Both the position numbers and the translations under genes were made by a program. Shown here piece by piece: positions 36,922-45,219 of a stretch of 64,000 nucleotides of DNA (position 1 is its first letter; each line of letters begins with the position of its first letter). The notes beneath the pieces are model-generated. The model was not told where the DNA came from. It saw only the letters and a program-made list of their open reading frames with translations, and did no database searches. The stretch comes from Bacteroidota bacterium (GTDB lineage: Bacteria; Bacteroidota; Bacteroidia; B-17B0; Aurantibacillaceae), in NCBI GenBank assembly GCA_016185125.1, contig JACPOC010000002.1:1-64000 (forward strand), read 5' to 3'.

Positions 36922-37821
36922 GTGCTGAACAAGCTTTTATATATATGTATATTATTTTATTCAACTTCTGTATGGTGCCAGCCCAAGCTTTTTAAAGAAT
37001 TAACTAAATGGGGTATAATTGAAAACGATACTGTAGTTGTAAAGCCCGTTTACGATACTGTTTTTAATTTTGACGCTTTGGGAAAAGTTTGTTTGGCTTG
37101 CAATAAAATTAAAACACCATCTGCTAACCGTTTTATTAAAATGGTATCGGTAAGCTACAACTGCAATTACCTTAATAAACAAGGTAAACGATTAATGGTA
37201 AAACCCGAAGGCTCTGATTCGGCAACCGGTATTTTTTCACTTAACAAACAAAACGTAAAACAATATCAGGAAGATGGCACGTACATTATTGCCCCAATAA
37301 AAAACAAAAGATATTTAGTATCCAAAGATTTTAAACAGATTACTTTTAAAAATTATTCTGAAATTTATTTTACTGATCATCCGGATTTTTTAATAGCGGA
37401 AATAAAAACTGAAGGCAACCTGATTTTAAAAGGATTGATAGATTTAAACGAGAGAGAAATTGTGCCCTTCCTGTATTCCAATATTAAAATAAACTTGCGC
37501 GATTCGATAATTATTGCATGCAGTGCGGGAATTGGCATGAATAAAGAAGACGATATTTATAACTATCAAGGCAAAAAAACGGATAGCTACAGAAGACATA
37601 TTGATATGGCTACAAAAAAATTTATTATTCATAAAATATTTGAACCTAAGGAATACTACATTATTGTAAATATCAAAACAAAAGAAGAACACATAGTTTA
37701 CAGCGAAGAACTGCAACTGCTCGCCGGCGAGGAGATATTGATGAGAAACGAAGACCATTGGTTCACTTACGATATGGCTAACAATAAGAAAAAGCCATAC
37801 GACACAAAGTATAAAAAATAA
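36922..37821 (+). CDS. Exported WG-repeat-like protein
   Basis: About 299 residues with a signal peptide (LLYICILFYSTSVWCQ). The segment KWGIIENDTVVVKPVYDTVFNF matches the WG repeat (xWGlIdxxGxxvvpPxYD), and LKGLIDLNEREIVPFLYSNI looks like a second, diverged copy. Such repeats are common in Bacteroidota surface proteins of unknown role. The start is GTG 36922; no ATG lies between it and an upstream stop. It ends six bases before the GAPDH gene, so the two may be cotranscribed. Confidence 0.7.
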   Translation: MLNKLLYICILFYSTSVWCQPKLFKELTKWGIIENDTVVVKPVYDTVFNFDALGKVCLACNKIKTPSANRFIKMVSVSYNCNYLNKQGKRLMVKPEGSDSATGIFSLNKQNVKQYQEDGTYIIAPIKNKRYLVSKDFKQITFKNYSEIYFTDHPDFLIAEIKTEGNLILKGLIDLNEREIVPFLYSNIKINLRDSIIIACSAGIGMNKEDDIYNYQGKKTDSYRRHIDMATKKFIIHKIFEPKEYYIIVNIKTKEEHIVYSEELQLLAGEEILMRNEDHWFTYDMANNKKKPYDTKYKK

Positions 37822-37827
37822 ATATTT

Positions 37828-38823
37828 ATGAATAAGATTCGAGTTGCCATAAACGGATTTGGAAGAATAGGAAGAGTTTATTTCAGAAACGCAATTTTAA
37901 ATCCTCAAATAGAAATTATAGCTATTAATGATGTAACAGATATTGAAACCTTAGCGCATCTGTTGAAATACGATTCCATTCACAGAGCCTTCCCGGGTGA
38001 CATAAAAATTGAAGGAAAAGATTTGTTAGTAAATGGAAAAAAAATTAAAATAGTTTCCGCAAAAGATCCTTCTCAATTACCTTGGAAAGAAAATAATATT
38101 GATATTGTTGTTGAATGTTCAGGACTCTTTTTGGATGTTGAAAGCGTACAAAAACATTTAAACGCGGGCGCAAAAAAAGTAATCATCTCGGCTCCTGCAA
38201 AAGATGATAGTATCAAAACATTGGTGCTTGGAGTTAACGATAATACTCTCAAAAAAGAAGATGTTATTATTTCTAATGCCAGTTGCACTACCAATTGCGC
38301 GGCCCCCATGCTTAAAGTGCTTGAACAATTCGGCATTGAAGAAGCCTACATCACTACCGTGCATTCTTATACCAACGATCAGCGAATTCATGACGCGCCC
38401 CATAAAGATCTTCGAAGAGCAAGAGCGGCCGCTATGAGTATTATACCAACCTCAACGGGTGCAGCCAAAGCGATAACAAAAATATTTCCTCAATTAGAAG
38501 GCAAGATCGGGGGCTGCGGCATGCGCGTTCCTGTAGCGGATGGATCTCTTACAGATATTACCTGCGTGCTCACAAAAATTCCTTCTGTTGAACAAATAAA
38601 CGCTGCGTTCAAAGAGGCTTCTCAATCGCATTTAAAAGGAATTTTGCAATACACAGAAGACCCCATTGTAAGTGTGGACGTAATTGGTAATCCGCACAGT
38701 GTGCTTTACGATTCTGAATTTACAAGTGTTGTTGGAAATCTCGTGAAAGTTATTGGCTGGTACGACAATGAGTGGGGCTATAGTAATAGGTTGGTGGATT
38801 TGACGGTTAAGATGGCTCAATAA
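37828..38823 (+). CDS. gap: Type I glyceraldehyde-3-phosphate dehydrogenase
   Basis: GAPDH oxidises glyceraldehyde-3-phosphate in glycolysis, with NAD likely because the cofactor loop ends in AINDVTD. The 331-residue protein has INGFGRIGR, the catalytic SNASCTTNC (Cys ~154), HSYTNDQ, RARAAAMSIIPTSTGAAKA and the C-terminal WYDNEWGYSNRLVD. The order of domains and length are standard. It starts six bases after the WG-repeat gene and ends next to the convergent SpoIIE gene. Confidence 0.97.
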   Translation: MNKIRVAINGFGRIGRVYFRNAILNPQIEIIAINDVTDIETLAHLLKYDSIHRAFPGDIKIEGKDLLVNGKKIKIVSAKDPSQLPWKENNIDIVVECSGLFLDVESVQKHLNAGAKKVIISAPAKDDSIKTLVLGVNDNTLKKEDVIISNASCTTNCAAPMLKVLEQFGIEEAYITTVHSYTNDQRIHDAPHKDLRRARAAAMSIIPTSTGAAKAITKIFPQLEGKIGGCGMRVPVADGSLTDITCVLTKIPSVEQINAAFKEASQSHLKGILQYTEDPIVSVDVIGNPHSVLYDSEFTSVVGNLVKVIGWYDNEWGYSNRLVDLTVKMAQ

Positions 38824-41112
38824 TTATAATTTTATTCCAATCACAAGAATGTCGTCCACTTGTTCATGCCCGCCTTTCCACTCTTCAAAATAAGTGGCCA
38901 GGTATTCTTTTTGCGCTGCCATGGTCATGTGATTGATGCTTATAAGAATATCTTTAAAGCGCCTGGTCATCATTTTTTTTGCCTTGTCGCCGCCAAACTG
39001 ATCGGCATAACCGTCTGAAAATAAATACAAGGTGTCATTCTTTTCAAATTGAAGCTGATGTAAAGCAAACGCCTGCGTATCAGAAGTGAAGCCGCCTACA
39101 GCGTGTTTGGTAGCCTTGTATTCTGTTATTTCGTTTGCATTGTTTTTAATAACCCATAGTGGGCGGTTAGCACCTGCAAATTCCACAGTAATAGCCGATT
39201 GTGTATCATAATCGCTCGGCAATGTGAGGATGGAAATATCCATTCCATCACGTGTGCCTGTGTCACCGCTTTGCCGTAGAGCCGCCTTTAAACCTACATT
39301 TAGCTCTTCAATTATTTTTCCCGGACTGTAACTCACATCAACCGCATCTTTTAATTTTTCATTTCCAATCATACTCATAAAAGCACCGGGAACACCGTGC
39401 CCTGTGCAATCGGCCGCGGCAATAATAATGCGGTTTTGCCCGGCTGCATATTTATTAGAGAAAAAATAAAAATCACCGCTTACAATATCTTTTGATTTGT
39501 ATAAAATAAAGTAATCTTTTAAGTAAGGATCTATTTCGCTGGGTGGTGGTAAAATAGCATGCTGTATTCTTTTAGCGTATAAGATACTTTGATATGTTTC
39601 CTGATTTTTTTCTTCAATAATTTTACTCTTTTCTTCTATCTCATGCTTTTGGTTTTCCATCTCCAATTTTTGCTTTGCAAGTAAAAGATTGGCTTTTTTC
39701 TTCTGCATAATATTTCTGTACAGAAAAAACATCATGCAGGCTACGATAGCCAATCCAATTAAAACTATGTTCAATGATTTTTGCTTGGCTTTCAATTCAA
39801 TGTCTGTGGCGTTCTTTTCCTTATTCGCAAGGTCTAATTCTTTTGCAGCAAACTCTTCCCTTAATCTATCGTTTCTAATTTTAACTTGGGCTTCAGTGAG
39901 CAGCTTTTTCTGATTGATGGCGTCTAATTCCTGCTTGTTTGCAAGGGCGTTTAACTGATCAAACTGCCGTGCTTGTTTTTCCGATTCCAATTGTTTTTGT
40001 AATGCTTCGTTTTGTTGCTCTTGAATTTTAAGTTCTTTTACTTTCTTTTCCTGTTCTAACAACGCCAGCGTAATTTCTTTTTTTTCCGCTTCCAGTTTCT
40101 TTGCAAGCAACTCATTCTCTTTTTCTTTTAAAGTAGTTTGCTGAAGCATTTGTTCTTTTTGCAACAATTCAATCTCTTTTAATTTAGCCTCCTGTGCTAT
40201 CCTAAGGTTTTCAATTTCAAGCTTTTTATTGGTCTCCATGGTTGAGGCCACAATAAGTTTGGTTGAATTACTGATGCCGTTTAATTGCCTTTTCAGTAAA
40301 TGTTCGTAAGACCCATCGGCACTAAATTCTTTTCTGCGCTTATTGTAATAAATTTTATTGGATGGTTTATTAATTATAAAACCGTAAATGTCATTGGTAG
40401 CCGACGAGGCAAAGTTATCGGTTAAACTCACCTTCCACTCGGGGAGTTTGTATACCATGGTGTCAAATAAATTATCAGTAAAGGTGTTTACCAAAACAGA
40501 ATGCTTGTTAAACCCTTTTTTGTTGAAGGAAATCACATACACGTTTTGCAATTCAAGTTCTAATGCAAAAACACCGTTTGCCCCGGTTTTAATGGTTTTA
40601 TAAGGAAGCTCATTTTTTTCAATTAAAATATCAACCTCCTCAACTGCTTTTCCATTTTTGGAAATATTGCCTGAAAATAACAGACAAGCATTAACACCTT
40701 TACTAATGCCCTCCCTCTTAACTTTTTCTCCTGCCGAATTATAAATAAAATAGTCTCCCACCCAATTACCACCTTTCATTACACCTTCGTGAGTCATCTT
40801 ACCTTTTTCGTTATATAATTTTACTTTGCCGTTAATTTCATCTTTAACATAAGTAACTTCGCTTTTAATTTTATTGGTGTTTCCGTGATAGGATTTCCAC
40901 AATCCGTTTTTTTCGTTGTTTAAATAATAACCGTCGGTGATAATCTGATTATGCTTCAGTAATTTATTAGTAATTCCCTTTTGGTCTTTTCCAAAAAATA
41001 CCCATCGCCCTTGTTTATTGTTGCTATTATCAATAACGTTGATGGTGTCTCCAAGATAAAGATAAAAATCCTTATACTGACCCTGTGCCTTACTAAAAGT
41101 AAAACATAACAA
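38824..41112 (-). CDS. SpoIIE-type serine phosphatase with MORN-like repeats and coiled coil
   Basis: The protein has at least 762 residues. The N-terminal region (about residues 60-140) has MORN-like motifs such as KNGLWKSYHGN, INGKVKLYNEKGKMTHEG and WVGDYFIYNS. A long Glu/Lys/Gln coiled coil runs from ~290 to 450, followed by one transmembrane helix (NIVLIGLAIVACMMFFLY). The C-terminal PP2C/SpoIIE domain has SGDFYFF, IIAAADCTGHGVPGAFMSMIGNEKL, GMDISIL and LYLFSDGYADQ. It probably dephosphorylates a serine on an STAS-like partner. The start is doubtful: TTG 41112 splits a signal peptide whose upstream half (LKIFFLL) is in frame, with CTG 41139 the only near-cognate start before a stop. Confidence 0.88.
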   Translation of the reverse strand: MLCFTFSKAQGQYKDFYLYLGDTINVIDNSNNKQGRWVFFGKDQKGITNKLLKHNQIITDGYYLNNEKNGLWKSYHGNTNKIKSEVTYVKDEINGKVKLYNEKGKMTHEGVMKGGNWVGDYFIYNSAGEKVKREGISKGVNACLLFSGNISKNGKAVEEVDILIEKNELPYKTIKTGANGVFALELELQNVYVISFNKKGFNKHSVLVNTFTDNLFDTMVYKLPEWKVSLTDNFASSATNDIYGFIINKPSNKIYYNKRRKEFSADGSYEHLLKRQLNGISNSTKLIVASTMETNKKLEIENLRIAQEAKLKEIELLQKEQMLQQTTLKEKENELLAKKLEAEKKEITLALLEQEKKVKELKIQEQQNEALQKQLESEKQARQFDQLNALANKQELDAINQKKLLTEAQVKIRNDRLREEFAAKELDLANKEKNATDIELKAKQKSLNIVLIGLAIVACMMFFLYRNIMQKKKANLLLAKQKLEMENQKHEIEEKSKIIEEKNQETYQSILYAKRIQHAILPPPSEIDPYLKDYFILYKSKDIVSGDFYFFSNKYAAGQNRIIIAAADCTGHGVPGAFMSMIGNEKLKDAVDVSYSPGKIIEELNVGLKAALRQSGDTGTRDGMDISILTLPSDYDTQSAITVEFAGANRPLWVIKNNANEITEYKATKHAVGGFTSDTQAFALHQLQFEKNDTLYLFSDGYADQFGGDKAKKMMTRRFKDILISINHMTMAAQKEYLATYFEEWKGGHEQVDDILVIGIKL

Positions 41113-41168
41113 AAGAAAGAATATTTTAAGATGATTCAGGTTATGTAAATTTAAATCTTTTTATGCAA

Positions 41169-41756
41169 TTACTTATTGCCCAAAAGTTTGGCAATATATT
41201 TTCCAACAATATCAAATTCGAGGTTTACTATGGAACCTTTTGCTATGTTTTTAAAATTTGTATTCTCAAATGTATATGGAATGATGTGCGTTGAAAAACC
41301 GATGGGAGATGAATTAACCACTGTTAAACTTACACCATTAACCGTTACGCTTCCTTTTTCAACGGTTAAATATTTTTCGTTTTTTGTATGTTCAAACACA
41401 AACTCATAACTTCCTTTAAGGTCGTTAACACTTATACAAACTCCCGTAGTGTCTACGTGTCCTTGTACAATATGTCCGTCAAACCTTCCGCCGACCGGCA
41501 TGCAACGCTCCATGTTTACCAGATGGCCAACAGAAAGATTACCCAGATTACTGCGCTCCAATGTTTCGTTGATTGCCGTAACAGTATATAAATGTTCATT
41601 AATATTCACCACAGTTAAACATACACCGTTATGCGATATACTTTGATCAATTTTTAGTTCATTTGTAATGGGCGAAGAAAAAGTAAAATGAATGTTAGTG
41701 TTTTCCTTTTCTATTTTTTCTACGCGAGCCAATGCCTCTATAATTCCGGTAAACAT
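41169..41756 (-). CDS. ribE: Riboflavin synthase, alpha subunit
   Basis: The 195-residue enzyme has the two lumazine-synthase-like barrels of riboflavin synthase: MFTGIIEALARVE at the N-terminus, SISHNGVCLTVVNI, GGRFDGHIVQGHVDTTG, VNGVSLTVV and a second half ending VGKYIAKLL. It converts two 6,7-dimethyl-8-ribityllumazines to riboflavin. It follows the TlpA-like gene with two bases between, so the two are likely one transcript; the functional link is unclear. Confidence 0.96.
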   Translation of the reverse strand: MFTGIIEALARVEKIEKENTNIHFTFSSPITNELKIDQSISHNGVCLTVVNINEHLYTVTAINETLERSNLGNLSVGHLVNMERCMPVGGRFDGHIVQGHVDTTGVCISVNDLKGSYEFVFEHTKNEKYLTVEKGSVTVNGVSLTVVNSSPIGFSTHIIPYTFENTNFKNIAKGSIVNLEFDIVGKYIAKLLGNK

Positions 41757-41758
41757 GT

Positions 41759-42994
41759 TTATTCTTTTACTAATTGTTTTATTAATGCTTCGGTGGATTG
41801 TTGAAATTCACTATAAGCATTGCCCGTGGCAGGACCGTTAAACCCCGTAAGTATTTTTACAACTTTATGTTGTTTGTTTAAAAAAATAGTTGTGGGAAAC
41901 GCGCTGATCTTATTGACGAAGGAAAGAGTTTCGGACGCTTTATCTTTTCCGGATTGTAGTGTTAAAAGAACGGTATATTTAATGTTATAGCGTTTTATTA
42001 ATCTTAATACTTGTGTCTTAGCTTTTTCGAAATCGATAGTTTTTTCAAAGGCAAGTGCCATTATTTCAAGACCTTCCATTTTAAATTTTCCGTAAACCCC
42101 CGAAAGGTACGCGCTTTCATCCATACAATTAGGACACCAACTTCCCATCACCTGAATAATTACAGGTTTGTTTTCAAACTTCTTATCCGTTAATGAAACC
42201 GTTTTTTTATCGAGATCAGGAAAGGATATTTGTATTTTTTCATTTGGGCTTTTAAGAAAAGTAATTTCATCAGCACTGCGTAATTTAAAGTCAGGATTTT
42301 GAACAGCTATCCAATCTTCTTTCCAATGCGCACCGCTGTAAAAAGTTCCTTTTAGAAGAACGCCTTCCTGCATTTTAGCGGTAAATAAAAAAGCATGGCT
42401 TCCATCAAAGCAAGAAAGAAATAATTTATCTCCGCTTTTTATTCCTTCTAAAAAACGGTAATCGCCTGTTTCGGTAAGAAAGGTTGCCGTTAAGTAATCT
42501 GTTTGTTCGAGGTGATGAAAAACACCAATTGCTTTTGAACTATCTTTTGTATTGGGGGAGAAGGTAACTTCCCAACGTCCTTCAAACACCGGATTGGCTT
42601 TGCCGGGCACCAAATCAAAACGTTTTGTTTCGCCAAACGTTGCTTTGAATTTAAGAATGTTTTTTTCCTTACGGTAATTGTTAATCCATACTCCTTCCAA
42701 ATCATTATTATTTTTAATAAGGCATTTAAACTCTGTATCAAACACAGGCATTTTAAATTTAAGGGAGTCGCCTTTTATTTGAATTTCATCCGCCACAATT
42801 CGTTCATCGGCATTTCGTATAATAATAACAGGTTTATTCTTTTTATAAATTACATCGAAATTAAAGGGAAGCTCGATGTTCTCTTTTTCATCAAGTATTA
42901 AAACAGCGCGGTAAGTTCCTTGCTTTAATTTAGCCGAAAAAACAAGCTGTGTCATTAATAAAAAAATTAATATTATACTTAAACGTTTATACAT
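41759..42994 (-). CDS. Exported TlpA-like thiol-disulfide protein
   Basis: The 411-residue protein has a signal peptide (LSIILIFLLMTQLVFSA) and an N-terminal beta-rich region of ~240 residues typical of Bacteroidota TlpA/DUF4369-type proteins. A C-terminal thioredoxin fold carries the redox motif GSWCPNCMDES (CxxC). The end holds a cis-Pro segment (FPTTIFLN). It probably reduces or isomerises periplasmic cysteines. The start ATG overlaps the stop of the arginase-family gene by one base. Confidence 0.9.
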   Translation of the reverse strand: MYKRLSIILIFLLMTQLVFSAKLKQGTYRAVLILDEKENIELPFNFDVIYKKNKPVIIIRNADERIVADEIQIKGDSLKFKMPVFDTEFKCLIKNNNDLEGVWINNYRKEKNILKFKATFGETKRFDLVPGKANPVFEGRWEVTFSPNTKDSSKAIGVFHHLEQTDYLTATFLTETGDYRFLEGIKSGDKLFLSCFDGSHAFLFTAKMQEGVLLKGTFYSGAHWKEDWIAVQNPDFKLRSADEITFLKSPNEKIQISFPDLDKKTVSLTDKKFENKPVIIQVMGSWCPNCMDESAYLSGVYGKFKMEGLEIMALAFEKTIDFEKAKTQVLRLIKRYNIKYTVLLTLQSGKDKASETLSFVNKISAFPTTIFLNKQHKVVKILTGFNGPATGNAYSEFQQSTEALIKQLVKE

Positions 42995-44064
42995 TAGGCG
43001 CTGTTTGCTTTTTTATTACTTAAAGCCACTAAGTTACAAATACGGTACAGCAAGCGCGAGGCCACATTTGCGTCCCAATCATTATCGGCGGCCGGCGTTA
43101 CTTCATTTAAATCAAAAGCAATTATTTTTTTACCGCTCTTGGCAATTTTCTCAATTAAAAATAATATTTGCTCTACTTCAAAACCTCCTGCAACGGGAGT
43201 TCCGGTATTAGGACATAATTTTGGATCCAAGCCATCAATATCAAAACTCAAGTAAATATTTTGAGGCAGCTCCGCAATGATACGATTGCAAACTCTGTCC
43301 CAACTATCGCCGTTATAATGAGCTAATTTTATATCGCGATCAAAAAAAGTTTTAATTCTTCCGTTACTGCTATTGATCAGATCAAACTCTTCTTCGCAAT
43401 AATCGCGAATACCTACCTGAACTAATTTTTCTACTTCTTTTATTTTTAAAGCGTTAAACATAATGGAGGCATGCGAAAACTCAAAACCTTCATAAGCATT
43501 TCTAAGATCGGCGTGTGCATCAATTTGCAGAATAGCATAGTTGCCAAATTTTTCGGCCAAAGCCTGCATCATACCCAAAGGTGTGGAATGATCTCCGCCA
43601 ATTAAACCCACTAATTTATTTTGATTTAAAAAATGCAGGCAACGAGTTTTTACCCAATTGTTGAGCCATAAACATTCGTGGGTAATATCGGTGGCTTTTG
43701 ATTTCAGATCAGCGTTATTTTGATCGCCTCCCTGAGCCAGCACTTCAATATAACGCTCGGCTACCTCACGTAACTTATCGCTCTTTTCGCGAACTTCCCG
43801 GCTTATCACATCCATTCCTATCCCCATCTTCCAGGCCTCCTTAACAACAGGATCATAGAGATCTACCTGATAACTCGCATCCAAAATTGCTTGAGGACCA
43901 TCGGCGGTGCCTCCGCCATAACTAACGGTTACCTCCCATGGCACAGGAATTAAAACCGTTTCACATTCTTCTAATGTAAAAGGCAAGCCAAACATTCCGT
44001 CGTTTAACTGGCCAATACCATTTGCATCAAAGTTTTTTATTTTATCGTGTTTGTTCATTGGCAT
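42994..44064 (-). CDS. Arginase/agmatinase-family enzyme
   Basis: The 356-residue protein has the two-manganese site of ureohydrolases: GGDHSTPLG, QIDAHADLR (DAHxD) and SFDIDGLDP (SxDxDxxDP), with GTPVAGGFE behind. These hydrolyse a guanidino or formimino carbon-nitrogen bond. Agmatinase or formimidoylglutamase are likely, but the substrate cannot be decided from motifs, and no polyamine or histidine-degradation gene is adjacent. It is the first gene of a tight - strand run into the TlpA-like gene and ribE. Confidence 0.85.
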   Translation of the reverse strand: MPMNKHDKIKNFDANGIGQLNDGMFGLPFTLEECETVLIPVPWEVTVSYGGGTADGPQAILDASYQVDLYDPVVKEAWKMGIGMDVISREVREKSDKLREVAERYIEVLAQGGDQNNADLKSKATDITHECLWLNNWVKTRCLHFLNQNKLVGLIGGDHSTPLGMMQALAEKFGNYAILQIDAHADLRNAYEGFEFSHASIMFNALKIKEVEKLVQVGIRDYCEEEFDLINSSNGRIKTFFDRDIKLAHYNGDSWDRVCNRIIAELPQNIYLSFDIDGLDPKLCPNTGTPVAGGFEVEQILFLIEKIAKSGKKIIAFDLNEVTPAADNDWDANVASRLLYRICNLVALSNKKANSA

Positions 44065-44097
44065 TAAAGGTTTTATAATTTTTTACCGGGCTTTTGT

Positions 44098-44268
44098 TTA
44101 AGTGCAATCAGCATGAATATAAATTACGTCACTTTCAGGTAAAACACAGATCCCTTCGGCACCCATAGTGACTGCATTTAAAAAGCACTCGCCCAGAACT
44201 TTTTGAATGGTTTGGTAATAAAGCGAATGATGAATAAGTATCGTCGAGTGCGTTATCTGCGAAAACAT
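44098..44268 (-). CDS. Small unknown ORF (56 codons)
   Basis: An ATG at 44268 opens a frame MFSQITHSTILIHHSLYYQT, ending with ICVLPESDVIYIHADCT at the stop 44098. It is too short to recognise and carries no signal peptide. A second frame overlaps part of it (MKRLYVFADNALDDTYSSF). The codon pattern looks coding-like, but it may be a remnant. It lies between the arginase-family gene and the antitoxin-like ORF. Confidence 0.3.
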   Translation of the reverse strand: MFSQITHSTILIHHSLYYQTIQKVLGECFLNAVTMGAEGICVLPESDVIYIHADCT

Positions 44269-44298
44269 AAAGACGTTTCATTTTTTCAGCGCCTTTTT

Positions 44299-44460
44299 TT
44301 ACTTATCTTTTAATTCTTCAATTGTATAATATTTAAATTTGCCTTTCTTATGGTTAGCAAGTCGTTTATCAAGTTCGTTTTTCTGTGCTTCTGTTAACTC
44401 AATATCCTCTTCTGAGCTTTTTTTAAAATCGTATAAACTACCCGTAATTTTCACTATCAT
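44299..44460 (-). CDS. Antitoxin-like short ORF (putative addiction-module component)
   Basis: From ATG 44460 the frame encodes MIVKITGSLYDFKKSSEED, then LTEAQKNELDKRLANHKKGK and KYYTIEELKDK. The second part resembles the C-terminal motif of the PF09720-type addiction-module antitoxins (L-x-E-Q-K-x-E-L-D-R-R-L ... G-x-x-x-x-x-W/I-E-E-L). At 53 residues it is shorter than the usual ~70, and an upstream stop rules out a longer N-terminus in frame. No RelE/ParE toxin is recognisable next to it, so it may be an orphan or a decayed remnant. Confidence 0.45.
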   Translation of the reverse strand: MIVKITGSLYDFKKSSEEDIELTEAQKNELDKRLANHKKGKFKYYTIEELKDK

Positions 44461-44555
44461 TCACTACCTAAAAAGCCTGCTTAATTTCTTTTTTTAATTT
44501 TTCAGATTTTATGAGAGGAATATTTTTAAAGTAAAGTTAAGAAAAAAAGATGTAT

Positions 44556-45203
44556 TTATGGTGCCAGCCTATACCTGTCCCAAACATCATTTTTAAAATC
44601 ATAGCAGATCCTGTCGTGCAAACGGCTTTTCCTTCCTTGCCAAAATTCATAATAAGAAGCTTTAAATACCCAGCCGCCCCAAAAATCAGGACGAAGAACA
44701 GGCTGGCACTCAAACTTTTCGGTAATTTCCTGTAATTTTTTTTCCAGTTCGTCGCGAGTGGAAATAAGATTGCTTTGCGCGGATGCCCAAGCACCGATTT
44801 GTGATTCACGCGGGCGGGAGTTAAAATAATTATCGCTGTTATCTGGTGTAGCTTTTTTAACCGTGCCTTCAATGCGTACCTGGCGCTGAAGTTCGGGCCA
44901 AAAAAAGTTTAAACAAGCATTTGGGTTTTGCTCAATGCTTTTTCCTTTTTTAGAATTATAATTGCCATAAAACCAAAATTTATTGTTGGCCATTTTTCGC
45001 AAATAAACAATGCGCGAAGATGGTTTGTTATCATATACCGTACAAAGCTGCATGGCTTGCAACTCGGGCACTTCGGCATCAAGCGCCTGCTTCAACCAAG
45101 TTTCAAATTGAACAAAAGGATCAGCCTCAATATCCATTTCGTTTAAACTTCCTTTTAAAAATTCGGAACGTTTTTTATCAATGTATTCGTGATGATCGTT
45201 CAT
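44556..45203 (-). CDS. pdxH: Pyridoxamine 5'-phosphate oxidase
   Basis: PdxH makes pyridoxal 5'-phosphate from PNP or PMP using FMN. The 215-residue protein shows the FMN-binding PSSRIVYLRK, FYGNYNSKKGKSIEQNP, FFWPELQRQVRIEG, the SRPRESQIGAWAS loop and the C-terminal WGGW with YEFWQGRKSRLHDRICY and the final RLAP. It is the last clear gene of the run that starts with the membrane-protein cluster, 16 bases after the peptide transporter. The following 490-base stretch holds only the two short ORFs listed here. Confidence 0.96.
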   Translation of the reverse strand: MNDHHEYIDKKRSEFLKGSLNEMDIEADPFVQFETWLKQALDAEVPELQAMQLCTVYDNKPSSRIVYLRKMANNKFWFYGNYNSKKGKSIEQNPNACLNFFWPELQRQVRIEGTVKKATPDNSDNYFNSRPRESQIGAWASAQSNLISTRDELEKKLQEITEKFECQPVLRPDFWGGWVFKASYYEFWQGRKSRLHDRICYDFKNDVWDRYRLAP

Positions 45204-45219
45204 AATAATGAAAATTAAA

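Noticed and set aside
44065-44300. RelE-like toxin following the antitoxin-like ORF
   Set aside because: Neither overlapping frame resembles a RelE/ParE protein in length or motif.
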